Source of the DNA: RGIG6353 sp964558655 | GTDB taxonomy: Bacteria; Bacillota; Clostridia; Oscillospirales; SIG627 | Reading direction: 5' to 3' | Length of the DNA: 64,000 nt | Assembly: GCA_964558655.1 (NCBI GenBank) | Contig: CAZLEX010000003.1 | Span: 23,419-87,418, forward strand | Shown here: positions 1 through 8,376 of the stretch, in pieces | Layout: each line of letters opens with the position of its first letter | Position numbering within the stretch: the first letter of the stretch is position 1 | The notes under the pieces: model-generated | The model's database searches: none | What the model was told of the DNA's origin: nothing | The model's input: only the letters and a program-made list of their open reading frames with translations | Position numbers and translations under genes: made by a program

Positions 1-282
1 TTTGCCGACGGAAATATTTGCGACGGCGAGCTTGAGGTGACGGGCGAATTTGTCACACGGGCTATTGTCTTTAAAAGAAACTGCGTCAAATATGTGAGCG
101 GTGTTGAGTTTTCTCAAAACGATTGCAAAAAATGCAAAACCGTATTTTATTATCCCTCAAAGGAGGATACCCTCTGGACTGTGGGACAAAGATACGGAGT
201 GGAGCGGGAAAAAATACGGCAGGCGAATAAAATGGAAACGGATACGCTTCCCGCAGTTTGCCTGATACCGTTTGAAAAATAA
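1..282 (+). CDS. C-terminal end of a SPOCS (DUF3794)/LysM protein (partial)
   Basis: The frame is open from base 1 and stops at 282, so only the last 93 residues of a longer protein are present. The final ~45 residues look like a LysM domain: an aromatic run, then TLWTVGQRYGVEREKIRQAN, then a short strand ending in LIPF. The preceding part (ELEVTGEFVTRAIVF) fits the last strands of a SPOCS/DUF3794 domain. SPOCS-LysM proteins are typical of spore-forming Clostridia and are related to spore-coat proteins. The fold assignment is inference from a short fragment; location in the spore coat is family knowledge. Confidence 0.7.
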   Translation, partial: FADGNICDGELEVTGEFVTRAIVFKRNCVKYVSGVEFSQNDCKKCKTVFYYPSKEDTLWTVGQRYGVEREKIRQANKMETDTLPAVCLIPFEK

Positions 283-319
283 AAAGGCGTGATTTTTTCA
301 TCAAGCTCATAAATACAAA

Positions 320-354
320 GTCGGACACTTTTAAATGTGTCCGGCTGTTTTTGT
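320..354. terminator. Intrinsic terminator between convergent genes
   Basis: A seven-base stem CGGACAC/GTGTCCG (322-328 and 337-343) with an 8-base loop is followed by a T-rich run at 348-352. The minus strand also has a T-rich run after the stem, so it can serve both the SPOCS gene and the convergent aminotransferase. Confidence 0.7.
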
Positions 355-361
355 ATAAGGG

Positions 362-1642
362 TTAATCCTGAAGAAGTTTCTCTATGCAGGCGATTTTCGC
401 ACAGGTTACGAGAACTTCGATTGCCTGCCTGAGTTCATCGATGCTCGGATAAGACGGTGCGATTCTTATGTTCCTGTCACGCGGATCGTTTCCGTAAGGA
501 TATGTGGCACCCGCTTCGGTGAGCTTAACTCCGAGTTCGGCACACATGGCAACGGTTTTTTTAGCCGTTTGGTCAAGAAGATTAAGGCTTACAAAGTAAC
601 CGCCGAGAGGGTGCGTCCAGGAAGCAATGTCTCCGTTTTCAAATTCTCTCTCAAGTACGCCTAAAACCGTCTCGAATTTGGGACGCATGATTGCCGCATG
701 ACGCTTCATGTGCTCTCTTACGCCGTCGGCGTTTTTGAAAAATTTAACATGGCGTGCCTGATTGATTTTGTCGTGTCCGATTGTCTGTACAAGCATTTGA
801 GAAGAAGCTCTCTCTATGTTGCGTCTGCTTGATACAAGCACGCTCACGCCCGAGCCGGGATAGGATATTTTGGAGGTTGAGGCGAACATGTACGCCATAT
901 CTTCTTTGCCGGTTTTTTTAAGCTCATCGAAAAGATTGAGAAGCGTGTCGCTTTTGTCTTCGTAAAGGTCGTGAATAAAATAAGCATTGTCATAGAAAAT
1001 TCTGAAGTCGGGTGCTTTGGGGTTGAGGGAAGCGAAACGGCGTACCGTCTCGTCCGAATATGTAATTCCGTCCGGATTTGAGTATTTCGGCACACACCAT
1101 ATACCCTTAACCGTGCTGTCGGTGCTTACGATTCTCTCGATTTCGTCCATGTCGGGACCGGTCGGGGTCATCTCGACGGGAATCATCGCAATACCCATTT
1201 TTTCGGTAATTCTGAAATGCCTGTCATAACCGGGAACGGGACAAATAAACTTTATTTCACCCGCATCTTTCCAGGCGGGAGAAGTGCCGTCGGTGCCGAA
1301 AAGCATTGCACGGACGAGCATGTCGTACATTATGTTAAGAGAGCTGTTTCCGCATACCATGACATTTTGAGCATCTACCTCAAGAAGATCGGCAAAGAAT
1401 TTTTTACACTCCGGTATGCCGTCGATGACGCCGTAATTGCGTAAATCAACCGACGGTGACAGAACGCAATCCTCACCTGTCAGGCAGGTGAGCATACCGT
1501 CTGAAAGCTCAAGCTGTTCACGGCAGGGTTTTCCCCGTGACATATCAAGGTTCAATGCGAGGCTTTTGAGTTCGCCGTATTTTTTTCTGAGTTCGCCGAG
1601 CTGTGAAAGAAGTTCTTCACGCTTTGCATTTTTGTATTGCAT
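362..1642 (-). CDS. Class Ic (PF12897-type) aspartate aminotransferase
   Basis: A 426-residue PLP-dependent fold-type I aminotransferase that would exchange amino groups between aspartate and 2-oxoglutarate. The PLP-binding lysine is K258 in FASTSKISYPGSG, with the cofactor-contacting aspartate in YDNAY (D218). The N-terminal helical segment followed by LNLDMSRGKP is characteristic of the Ic subgroup, which differs from classical AspC and is common in Actinobacteria and Clostridia. AAGGAG lies 8 bases before the ATG. It is monocistronic, with its own promoter at 1681-1709. The subgroup is recognised; substrate preference is inferred from the family. Confidence 0.85.
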   Translation of the reverse strand: MQYKNAKREELLSQLGELRKKYGELKSLALNLDMSRGKPCREQLELSDGMLTCLTGEDCVLSPSVDLRNYGVIDGIPECKKFFADLLEVDAQNVMVCGNSSLNIMYDMLVRAMLFGTDGTSPAWKDAGEIKFICPVPGYDRHFRITEKMGIAMIPVEMTPTGPDMDEIERIVSTDSTVKGIWCVPKYSNPDGITYSDETVRRFASLNPKAPDFRIFYDNAYFIHDLYEDKSDTLLNLFDELKKTGKEDMAYMFASTSKISYPGSGVSVLVSSRRNIERASSQMLVQTIGHDKINQARHVKFFKNADGVREHMKRHAAIMRPKFETVLGVLEREFENGDIASWTHPLGGYFVSLNLLDQTAKKTVAMCAELGVKLTEAGATYPYGNDPRDRNIRIAPSYPSIDELRQAIEVLVTCAKIACIEKLLQD

Positions 1643-1680
1643 AAAAACTTTGTCTCCTTAGTATTTTTCGAATTTTGTAT

Positions 1681-1709
1681 ATATTACAATAAAATCTTAA
1701 GAATGTCAA
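1681..1709 (-). promoter_or_regulatory. SigA-type promoter of the aminotransferase
   Basis: On the minus strand TTGACA (1704-1709) is separated by 17 bases from TAATAT (1681-1686), about 40 bases ahead of the start codon. Confidence 0.7.
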
Positions 1710-1817
1710 GCCGTAATCCGTGATTTCACAAAAAAATTTTCGGTTGTGTCTGCTTTGAATAAAAAATAATGGATAAGTTAAAAATATATTTGAAAAAAAG
1801 TAAAGGAGTTTTTGAAA

Positions 1818-2165
1818 ATGACTGTAAAAAGAGGGGATATTTTTTACGCCGATTTAAGTCCCGTTATCGGCTCCGAGCAGGGAGGAATCCGTCCCGTCGT
1901 AATCGTACAGAACGATGTGGGAAACCGCCACAGTCCGACGGTGATAGCCGCCGCAATTACCAGTAAAACCGATAAGACACGCCTCCCTACGCATATAGAT
2001 GTCACAGCAGACGCTCTCGGACTTTCAAAAAATTCGGTTATACTTCTTGAACAGGTGCGAACCATTGACAAAGCGAGACTGCGTGAAAAAATGGGGCATC
2101 TCACTCCGGATACAATGGCGAGAGTCGACGGTGCGATATCCGTGTCTTTCGGGCTTAACGCATAA
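1818..2165 (+). CDS. mazF: MazF/PemK-family toxin endoribonuclease
   Basis: A 115-residue MazF-fold protein. The N-terminal VKRGDIFYADLSPVIGSEQG and the following RPVVIVQND match the signature of the Bacillus NdoA/MazF group, which cleaves mRNA at short sequence motifs. ATG 1818 is chosen over an in-frame TTG at 1812 because AAAGGAG at 1802-1808 is then 9 bases away. In Bacillus the gene follows a MazE-type antitoxin and alr; here the 170 bases upstream encode no antitoxin and both neighbours are unrelated. The family is clear. Whether it acts as a toxin without a linked partner cannot be told. Confidence 0.85.
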   Translation: MTVKRGDIFYADLSPVIGSEQGGIRPVVIVQNDVGNRHSPTVIAAAITSKTDKTRLPTHIDVTADALGLSKNSVILLEQVRTIDKARLREKMGHLTPDTMARVDGAISVSFGLNA

Positions 2166-2174
2166 AAACCGAAA

Positions 2175-2214
2175 ACGGCTGTCGGTGATAATGATACATA
2201 CAGCCGTATTTTAT
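2175..2214. terminator. Probable terminator between mazF and queT
   Basis: Stem ACGGCTGT/ACAGCCGT (2175-2182 and 2200-2207), a 17-base loop, then ATTTTAT. The long loop and short T-run make it weak. It sits where two convergent genes end. Confidence 0.45.
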
Positions 2215-2225
2215 GCCGGTGAAAG

Positions 2226-2711
2226 TTATCTTTTGCCGGCTTTCCTTTTGTCGAGAAATATCATCATCGCTGTGCCGAACACTCCGCAGGATATAAATTC
2301 TCCTATAAAAACGGTTAAGTATATAAAGGGGAGTGCTGTGTCTGTGCCGGTATAAAAATATTTGAGTACGAGCGGAACGGTGAGGGTGTTTGCCGTAATT
2401 GTCACCAACGGTGCAAGACGGCGTGAGAAGTGCATTTTTGCCGTAATTGCTGCGGCAATGAGGGTTGTGAGACTGCCGACAACAGTGTCGACAGGCGTAC
2501 AGCCGGTAAAAATGTTTGAAATTATGCACCCGACGAACAGTCCCGGTACGGCTGATTTGTAATAGAGCGGAAGCACGGTAAGCATTTCCGAAAGTCTTAA
2601 CTGTATAATTCCGCCGGAAAGTCCGAAGATTGCAGAAATTTCGGTCAGAATTACATAGAGGCACGCTATGAGTGCACCCTGTGCGATGTAATGTGCACGG
2701 TCTTTTTTCAT
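2226..2711 (-). CDS. queT: QueT-family ECF transporter substrate-binding (S) subunit
   Basis: A 161-residue membrane protein with about five hydrophobic segments. The family signature is visible in the middle: QLRLSEMLTVLPLYY, then PGLFVGCIISNI, then DTVVGSLTTLIAA. QueT proteins are S components that bring queuosine precursors (preQ1 or queuine) into the cell with a shared ECF module; ecfA1-ecfA2-ecfT lie 10 kb away in this window. The ATG at 2711 is chosen over an upstream in-frame start because AAGGAG stands 7 bases before it and because the upstream DNA is the preQ1 riboswitch, which would otherwise be translated. Substrate is inferred from family and riboswitch together. Confidence 0.88.
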   Translation of the reverse strand: MKKDRAHYIAQGALIACLYVILTEISAIFGLSGGIIQLRLSEMLTVLPLYYKSAVPGLFVGCIISNIFTGCTPVDTVVGSLTTLIAAAITAKMHFSRRLAPLVTITANTLTVPLVLKYFYTGTDTALPFIYLTVFIGEFISCGVFGTAMMIFLDKRKAGKR

Positions 2712-2718
2712 TGTTTTT

Positions 2719-2760
2719 CTCCTTAGTTTTGTTTTAGGTGAGGATGGTTTCGAACTCACC
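2719..2760 (-). promoter_or_regulatory. preQ1-I riboswitch (translational type) controlling queT
   Basis: Read on the minus strand, the stem GGTGAG/CTCACC (2755-2760 with 2737-2742) encloses TTCGAAACCATC and is followed by the A-rich tail TAAAACAAAACTAAGGAG. This matches the compact preQ1 class I aptamer: one stem, a conserved TTC loop start, and an A-rich tail that folds back as a pseudoknot. The ribosome binding site is the end of the tail, so ligand binding would hide it and shut off queT translation. Confidence 0.85.
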
Positions 2761-2771
2761 GTAATTTGCCG

Positions 2772-2800
2772 TAAAAATACAGGCGGGAAAACCGCCTGTA
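2772..2800 (-). terminator. Terminator-like hairpin after murA, at the start of the queT leader
   Basis: TACAGGCGG/CCGCCTGTA (2778-2786 and 2792-2800), a 5-base loop, and TTTTTA on the minus strand. It fits a murA terminator. However, the queT promoter lies between murA and this hairpin, so the hairpin would also be the first structure in the queT transcript. Confidence 0.7.
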
Positions 2801-2829
2801 AGTGTATCATATTATGGAATAAAAGTCAA
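2801..2829 (-). promoter_or_regulatory. SigA-type promoter for queT
   Basis: TTGACT (2824-2829) and TACACT (2801-2806) on the minus strand, spaced by 17 bases, located directly after the murA stop codon. Confidence 0.6.
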
Positions 2830-2835
2830 ATAAAT

Positions 2836-4113
2836 TCACTGACTGTCGGAAGATGTGACGATTTTGATATCGGCACCGACCGCACGAAGCTTTCCGACAA
2901 TGTCTTCATATCCTCTCTGAATGTGAAAAATATCGTCAATTTCCGTTCTGCCCTTTGCCGCAAGTCCCGCTACAACCATGGCGGCTCCCGCACGCAAGTC
3001 GATTGCACGGACTCTGGCACCCGCAAGACAGCCGGACTTTCCGTTTATGTTTGCGACCGTGTTGTCGGAGACCGTTATGTCGGCTCCCATTCTTTTAAGT
3101 TCCTCTACATATCTGAAACGGTTGTCCCAAACGCCCTCAATCATTCTGCTTTTCCCGTCGGCAAGGCACATAAGCGTGCACATTTGGGGATTCATATCTG
3201 TCGGAAAACCCGGATAGGGCTGTGTCCTGACATTTATCGCCGACAGCTTTGAGGAAATGCTTACGGTGACCGATTCGTCCTCTTCCTCCACCGTCGCTCC
3301 CATTTCTTCAAGCTTTGAGGATATGGATTCAAGGTGTTTCGGAATAATATTGGAAATTTTAAGTTTTCCGTGAGTTGCCGCCGCAAGCACCATGAAAGTG
3401 CCTGCCTCAATCATGTCGGGAATAATTCCGTATGTAACTCCGTGCAATTTGGAAACTCCCGTTATTTTTATTGTATCCGTTCCCGCACCGATTATTTTGG
3501 CTCCGCAGGCGTTGAGAAAGTTTGCAGTATCGACGATGTGAGGTTCTCTTGCGGCATTTTCTATAACCGTCACGCCTTTTGCCTTGACGGCGGCAAGCAT
3601 GATGTTAATCGTAGCCCCCACCGAAACCACATCCATAAAGACCGAGCCTCCGCAGAGTCCTCCGTCGGTAAGTGCGATAATGTGCCTGTCGTTTACCGAT
3701 ACTTCGGCCCCGAGTGCCTCAAAGCCCTTAATGTGCTGGTCAATCGGTCTTATCCCGAAATCACAGCCTCCGGGACAGGCGACATTTGTCCTGCCGAAGC
3801 GTGCGAGCTCGGCACCCAATATGTAATAGGACGCTCTCATTTTGCGTACAAGTTCATCGGGGGAGGAACAGGGAGTGATGTTTCTTGAGTCTATTTTTAC
3901 ACAGCCTTTGGAAAGACGGGTGACTGTTGCCCCCATAGCTTCCAAAATCTCAAGAGAACGGTTTACATCGCTTATATCGGGAATATTTTCTATAATACAT
4001 TCGTCTTCTATCATGATGTTGGCCAAAAGAATCGCAACCGCAGCATTTTTCATGCCCGAAATTTGAATTTCTCCGATTAACGGTTTTCCGCCGTTTATTA
4101 CCAGTTTATCCAT
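2836..4113 (-). CDS. murA: UDP-N-acetylglucosamine 1-carboxyvinyltransferase
   Basis: A 425-residue enolpyruvyl transferase catalysing the first committed step of peptidoglycan synthesis in the cytosol. K22 and N23 in SGMKNAAVAILL and C117 in PGGCDFGIRPID are the active-site residues; the cysteine implies sensitivity to fosfomycin. Length is normal for the family. It is the last gene of a minus-strand run that contains walRK, separated from yycI by 105 bases. Many Firmicutes have two copies (murA and murZ) and the window cannot show which one this is. AAAGGA precedes the ATG at a slightly long spacing. Confidence 0.95.
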   Translation of the reverse strand: MDKLVINGGKPLIGEIQISGMKNAAVAILLANIMIEDECIIENIPDISDVNRSLEILEAMGATVTRLSKGCVKIDSRNITPCSSPDELVRKMRASYYILGAELARFGRTNVACPGGCDFGIRPIDQHIKGFEALGAEVSVNDRHIIALTDGGLCGGSVFMDVVSVGATINIMLAAVKAKGVTVIENAAREPHIVDTANFLNACGAKIIGAGTDTIKITGVSKLHGVTYGIIPDMIEAGTFMVLAAATHGKLKISNIIPKHLESISSKLEEMGATVEEEDESVTVSISSKLSAINVRTQPYPGFPTDMNPQMCTLMCLADGKSRMIEGVWDNRFRYVEELKRMGADITVSDNTVANINGKSGCLAGARVRAIDLRAGAAMVVAGLAAKGRTEIDDIFHIQRGYEDIVGKLRAVGADIKIVTSSDSQ

Positions 4114-4218
4114 TATGATAAATAAATCCTTTCAAGATTGCAAAATCGCAGAGTTTTGATGCTGTGTGTATATTTTAACACATATTTCGTAAAAAAGGAA
4201 TAGAAAATGAAAAAAATG

Positions 4219-5073
4219 TCAATATCTTTGTGTACAGCTTGTGGCGTCGTATACGCTTTCTTCTCCGTCCGCAAAGGTTATTTTGTAGGAGGGAGTCATG
4301 TAAACATCGCCGTTTTCCGCCCTGACGGGATAGTAAATAAGTTCTATTTTTTTAATTTCACATTCGGAAAGTGTGAAAAGAAAATTGAGAGCGTCAAGAG
4401 AATTTGCCTTTAACTGTGTAAGAGTGCCGGCAAAGAACAAAGTACCCTCTGCACGAAGGAGCGAGCCGTCCTTAAGCGCAACGGTAATTACTGCTTTGTC
4501 AATCTGCACGGAGTTTATCTTTTGAACAAAACCGATGTATAAAATTCCGTCGGCGTCTGTGAAAGAGCCGGTTGCCTCAAGAGAAAAATCGCCGTTACCC
4601 AGCCCCGCAAAAAGCTTGTCGGAAAGCTTTTCGGCGTATTTTGAGGCTGATTTTTCGGGGGGACTGTTCCGGAGTTTCTCCAAAATCCGCTCTTCGAAAT
4701 CAGCCGTGCCGTCCAGAGCGTATTCAAAGGTGCCCTCGTCGTAAAAAGAGAGAGTTTCTCTCTCGTTAGTGTATCCCACGCCGTTCGGAATGACATACCG
4801 GGCAAAAGAACTTTTCATAATGCTTTTTGCCGTTTTTTCATAAACCGTGTCGGATATCGCAAGCTTAAGGACGGATGGGACGGTTTTTTCTTCGGGAAGT
4901 GTGCCGATATCCGTTACAATTCCTCTTTCGGCAAGTATTTTTACCGCAAGCTCCATTTCCCCGTCGCTGTACAGCTTATCGGAATCCGAGTATGCTTTGT
5001 ATTGATAAACAAAGAAAATATTTACCGCGAGAAACATGACAATGAGCAGGAGCTTCAGTTTTGACGAATTCAT
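4219..5073 (-). CDS. yycI: YycI-like membrane regulator of the WalK kinase
   Basis: A 284-residue protein with one N-terminal membrane segment (about residues 5-25) and an extracellular region of mixed strands and helices. In Firmicutes YycI and YycH form an extracytoplasmic pair that tunes the WalK sensor kinase. The assignment rests on topology, on a C-terminal YycI-like pattern (IELIYYPVRAENGDVYMTPSYK cut short here as IELIYYPVR and VYMTPSYKI) and on position after walR-walK-yycH. ATG 5073 is preferred to GTG 5079 because AAAGGAG would be only one base from the latter. The ribosome site overlaps the yycH stop. Confidence 0.75.
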   Translation of the reverse strand: MNSSKLKLLLIVMFLAVNIFFVYQYKAYSDSDKLYSDGEMELAVKILAERGIVTDIGTLPEEKTVPSVLKLAISDTVYEKTAKSIMKSSFARYVIPNGVGYTNERETLSFYDEGTFEYALDGTADFEERILEKLRNSPPEKSASKYAEKLSDKLFAGLGNGDFSLEATGSFTDADGILYIGFVQKINSVQIDKAVITVALKDGSLLRAEGTLFFAGTLTQLKANSLDALNFLFTLSECEIKKIELIYYPVRAENGDVYMTPSYKITFADGEESVYDATSCTQRY

Positions 5074-5086
5074 ACGCACACTCCTT

Positions 5087-6529
5087 TCATTTAACGCTTA
5101 TCCATGTGGCAGAGGTGGGCAGACCGTACTCTTTTACCGTATAAACAAGCAGAAAATCTTTTGTATCGGTGAAATTGTCACCTTTAAGCAGAGAGACCGC
5201 CAAAAGCTTTGAAATGTCGGATTTTATGAGTGTATCCGAATATTCTTCCGAAGGGTCCTCATATTCCGTTTCGAGAAGTATCATGGATACGGCGGTAAGC
5301 CCCTTGTCGTCAAAAGTGAGACTTATTTCGTAATTCTCGTCTTCCCCGACAATGCGGCAGAGATTTTCGTAATATCCGAATGTGTATACCGTTTGGTTTC
5401 CCTCCCGCCTTATTCCGCAAAGCAGAAGACGGGCGTCCTCTCCGATAAAGTCCCCTTTGAATTTATCCAAAAACGCCGTTGCGGCGGCAATCTGTTCAAA
5501 TGAAGAAAACTGCGTGCGTTCGCTTTCCAACAGGTCGGACAGGGTTATCTGAGCTTCTGTGTCACGGCTCAGGGCGTATTCGACAACACCCTTCTGACTT
5601 ACGGTGAGACGGCTGCTTGAATTTACGAAAACCAGCGTCGCTTCGGCGTCCGTATAAACTCCGACAGTGGAGGGATTAATGTCGAATTTTTCCAAAAGCG
5701 TTGCCAATTCCGAATCGGAAACGGGGGAGTAAGTGTTTCTTCCTTGCACAAACTGTATATTTTGAAGCAGATTAATCACGGTGTTGTGAACCGAAACCGA
5801 ATTTAAACGGGCGGGTTCATCCGTTAAAACACAGTCGTTCGGCAGTGAAGAGGAAATTTTTTTGTCCGTGTTGATTTGTGCATCGAAAAAGTCTTTATTA
5901 ACAGTATATGCGGTAATATTGTTGCTGTTAAAATCGTAAATCATCGCCGTTGAGGCAGAAGTGGCTGCGGAAAAGTAAAAATAATTTTCTTCACCGTCTT
6001 TTGAGAGAGCCGAAACGGTGTTTGCGTCTTCCGAAAAGAGCAGAAGTTTTTTAACCGTGCACAGTTCTCCGGAACAAAATTCGTCAGGTCTGTTGTCAAA
6101 GGCACATATTGTCAGATAGGGGAGAGCTTCGGGAAATTCGACGAGAATGTAATCGCTTTCTTTGAGAGCACTCTCCCACTTTTCCACCGTCGCTTTTGAA
6201 CAGACATATGCGTCGGAAAAAACTTCTTTTGCGAGAAATTTTATGTTTTCCCAGATTTTCTCCGTCAGTTTTTCGTTGGTTTCTGTCGTGTATGCACTGC
6301 CGTCTGCGACAAGAGTAACCGCGAGTGGCGAAAAATATTCGGTGTTTGCACTGTATTGAGTATGCGAATTTGTTTTTTCGGTGAAAATCCAGAGATTTGA
6401 GTCGAGAATCTGCGTGTCTTCATCTTCGTTTGAAAAACGCAGCTGCATATTTTTTACCCAGAGAAACAGCATGAGCAAAACAAGAAAAATTATAAGTGCG
6501 CTTTTCGCTTTTTCCGCGTATTTTCTCAT
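5087..6529 (-). CDS. yycH: YycH-like membrane regulator of the WalK kinase
   Basis: 480 residues: a short basic N-terminus, one membrane segment (about 10-28), then a large extracytoplasmic part. This is the usual length and topology of YycH, the partner of YycI in controlling WalK. Sequence similarity in this family is low, so the call leans on its place between walK and yycI, with 17-base and zero-base gaps. GGAG lies 7 bases before the ATG. Confidence 0.75.
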   Translation of the reverse strand: MRKYAEKAKSALIIFLVLLMLFLWVKNMQLRFSNEDEDTQILDSNLWIFTEKTNSHTQYSANTEYFSPLAVTLVADGSAYTTETNEKLTEKIWENIKFLAKEVFSDAYVCSKATVEKWESALKESDYILVEFPEALPYLTICAFDNRPDEFCSGELCTVKKLLLFSEDANTVSALSKDGEENYFYFSAATSASTAMIYDFNSNNITAYTVNKDFFDAQINTDKKISSSLPNDCVLTDEPARLNSVSVHNTVINLLQNIQFVQGRNTYSPVSDSELATLLEKFDINPSTVGVYTDAEATLVFVNSSSRLTVSQKGVVEYALSRDTEAQITLSDLLESERTQFSSFEQIAAATAFLDKFKGDFIGEDARLLLCGIRREGNQTVYTFGYYENLCRIVGEDENYEISLTFDDKGLTAVSMILLETEYEDPSEEYSDTLIKSDISKLLAVSLLKGDNFTDTKDFLLVYTVKEYGLPTSATWISVK

Positions 6530-6546
6530 ACCGCTTCTCCTTTGTC

Positions 6547-8355
6547 TTAATTGATGTAGTTAGCTTTTTTCGGCAGATATACCGTTATCTGCGTGCCTTT
6601 TTTTATTTCGGAGTCAATCGTGATAGTTCCTCCGTGCTCCAGAGTTATCTCTTTTGCGATTGCAAGTCCCAGACCGGTTCCGCCCTTGTCGGAATTGCGT
6701 GCCTTTTCGACACGGTAAAATCTTTCGAATATGTGCGGAAGGTCCTCGGCGGGTATACCGATTCCGTTGTCGGTTACCCGTACGGTAAACCAGTCGTTTT
6801 TCCCGAGAGAAAGAGGAGAACAGTCTTCAAAATAGTCGCAGAAAATTTCAATCGTGCCGTTGTTCTGAGTGTACTTGACGGCGTTTTGAATAATGTTCAG
6901 AATGACCTGTTCGACTTTTTCACGGTCGGCTTCCATATTGGGCATATCCTTGTCGGATTTTTTAAGTATGAGTTTGTGAGAGGCTTTGTCGGCTTCGCTC
7001 TTTACCACATCGGTACACTGACCGAGCAGACCGAAAAGAGAGAAAGAGGACGGTTTCCACATCATTCGGCGGTTGTCAAGTCTTGACAGAACGAGCAAAT
7101 CTTTTACGATGTGCGACATACGGTCGCTTTCTCCTATTACCATTTGCAGAAAACGGCTCTGCATTTCCTGAGGCATTTCGGGATTGCCGGCTATTGTTTC
7201 GGCGGCTCCCTTTATGCTTGTGAGCGGGGTGCCGAGTTCGTGAGAGACATTGGCGATGAATTCTCTTCTTGATTTTTCAAGTTCGAAATGTTCGGTTATG
7301 TCGTGAAGTACGGTTATATACCCTCCGAAAGAGCCTTCGGCAAGGTCGAATCTGAACCGGCCGAAACTTATGTCGAAAACTTTGTCCCGATACACAACAT
7401 TGTTTAGGAGAAGAGCGTCGTTTTCTTCAACCGACAGCCCTTCGCTCAGGCTGTCGAGATTAAGTTCTTCGATAAGTCTTGAGAGAGTGAGATTATCCGC
7501 GTCGGTAAACAGTTCTTTTGCCTCCGGATTTATGTGCATTGTGTTTCCGTCGCCGTCAAAAGCGATAACGCTGTCTTTGAGGTAATAGAAAATCGTTTCG
7601 AGTTTTTGCCGTTCTCCCGAAATATCTTTCATGGTGTTTTCCAGATTTTCCGCCATTTTGTTAAAAGTCGAGGTCAGGGTTCCTATTTCGTCGTTTGAAT
7701 AAACGGTGAGCTTTTCACCGAAATTTCCTTCGGAAACATGGGTTGCTTTTTTTGTTATTTTTCTTATGGGAGCGGTTATGGCTCTCGATAAGAAAAACGA
7801 GAGAACAAGTGCGACGAGAAGCCCTATGAGAAGCGAATGAATGAGTATTGTAAATACCATGCGGGAGAAATCTCTCATTTCTTCGCAGGTGTCGGACACA
7901 TAGACAATTACGGAGTTTTCGCCGTCGTCGGAGCTGATAAGCACCGCATAATCCATGATTTTGTTTCCCGCACTTTGCTCATGAGAAGATGTGCCGGAGA
8001 TGGCCGAGAGGAGATTGTGCGTCTTTGTTATGTTACGGTTTTCCTCGTCGGTCGAACCCGAAAGATAATTGCCGTCTTTGTCGAGTATGTAGTAATTTCG
8101 GTAAGAATCGACACCTATACGGGCGGAATGAGCCCAGAGAGCGTTTTTCATCTGCTCTTCGAAGTTTTTCGTGCCAAGCAGGGCTGAAAGCTCCTTCTTT
8201 AAACTGTCCGTAAACACTTCGTCCTGTTGAGATACGAATTCTTCCTTGTAATACTCAAAAATGTTGCTTATGAGTATGGTGCCCACCACCGTCATTACCG
8301 ATATTATCAGCGACACCAGAATAAGCATGATTTTGAATTGCAGTTTCTTATACAA
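6547..8355 (-). CDS. walK: WalK/VicK-type sensor histidine kinase
   Basis: 602 residues in the order: membrane segment 10-30, extracellular sensor domain 31-165, membrane segment 167-190, HAMP linker ~190-242, PAS domain ~255-355, HisKA dimerisation domain and HATPase. The phosphorylated histidine is H372 in NVSHELGTPLTS; the ATP-binding boxes DNGIGIP and GGTGLGLAI are intact. The kinase monitors cell-wall status and phosphorylates WalR. The H-box has glycine where arginine or lysine is usual (HELRTP). The start is a TTG with GGAG 9 bases before it. Confidence 0.9.
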   Translation of the reverse strand: MYKKLQFKIMLILVSLIISVMTVVGTILISNIFEYYKEEFVSQQDEVFTDSLKKELSALLGTKNFEEQMKNALWAHSARIGVDSYRNYYILDKDGNYLSGSTDEENRNITKTHNLLSAISGTSSHEQSAGNKIMDYAVLISSDDGENSVIVYVSDTCEEMRDFSRMVFTILIHSLLIGLLVALVLSFFLSRAITAPIRKITKKATHVSEGNFGEKLTVYSNDEIGTLTSTFNKMAENLENTMKDISGERQKLETIFYYLKDSVIAFDGDGNTMHINPEAKELFTDADNLTLSRLIEELNLDSLSEGLSVEENDALLLNNVVYRDKVFDISFGRFRFDLAEGSFGGYITVLHDITEHFELEKSRREFIANVSHELGTPLTSIKGAAETIAGNPEMPQEMQSRFLQMVIGESDRMSHIVKDLLVLSRLDNRRMMWKPSSFSLFGLLGQCTDVVKSEADKASHKLILKKSDKDMPNMEADREKVEQVILNIIQNAVKYTQNNGTIEIFCDYFEDCSPLSLGKNDWFTVRVTDNGIGIPAEDLPHIFERFYRVEKARNSDKGGTGLGLAIAKEITLEHGGTITIDSEIKKGTQITVYLPKKANYIN

Positions 8356-8376
8356 ACTTTCGGTCTCCTAACATAG

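Noticed and set aside
1643..1817. MazE-type antitoxin before mazF
   Set aside because: The gap holds promoter-like AT-rich DNA; the frame beginning at 1769 overlaps mazF out of phase and has no antitoxin features.
3334..3888. Long reading frame on the plus strand across murA
   Set aside because: It is antisense to a clear murA, has no ribosome site and a composition typical of a shadow frame.
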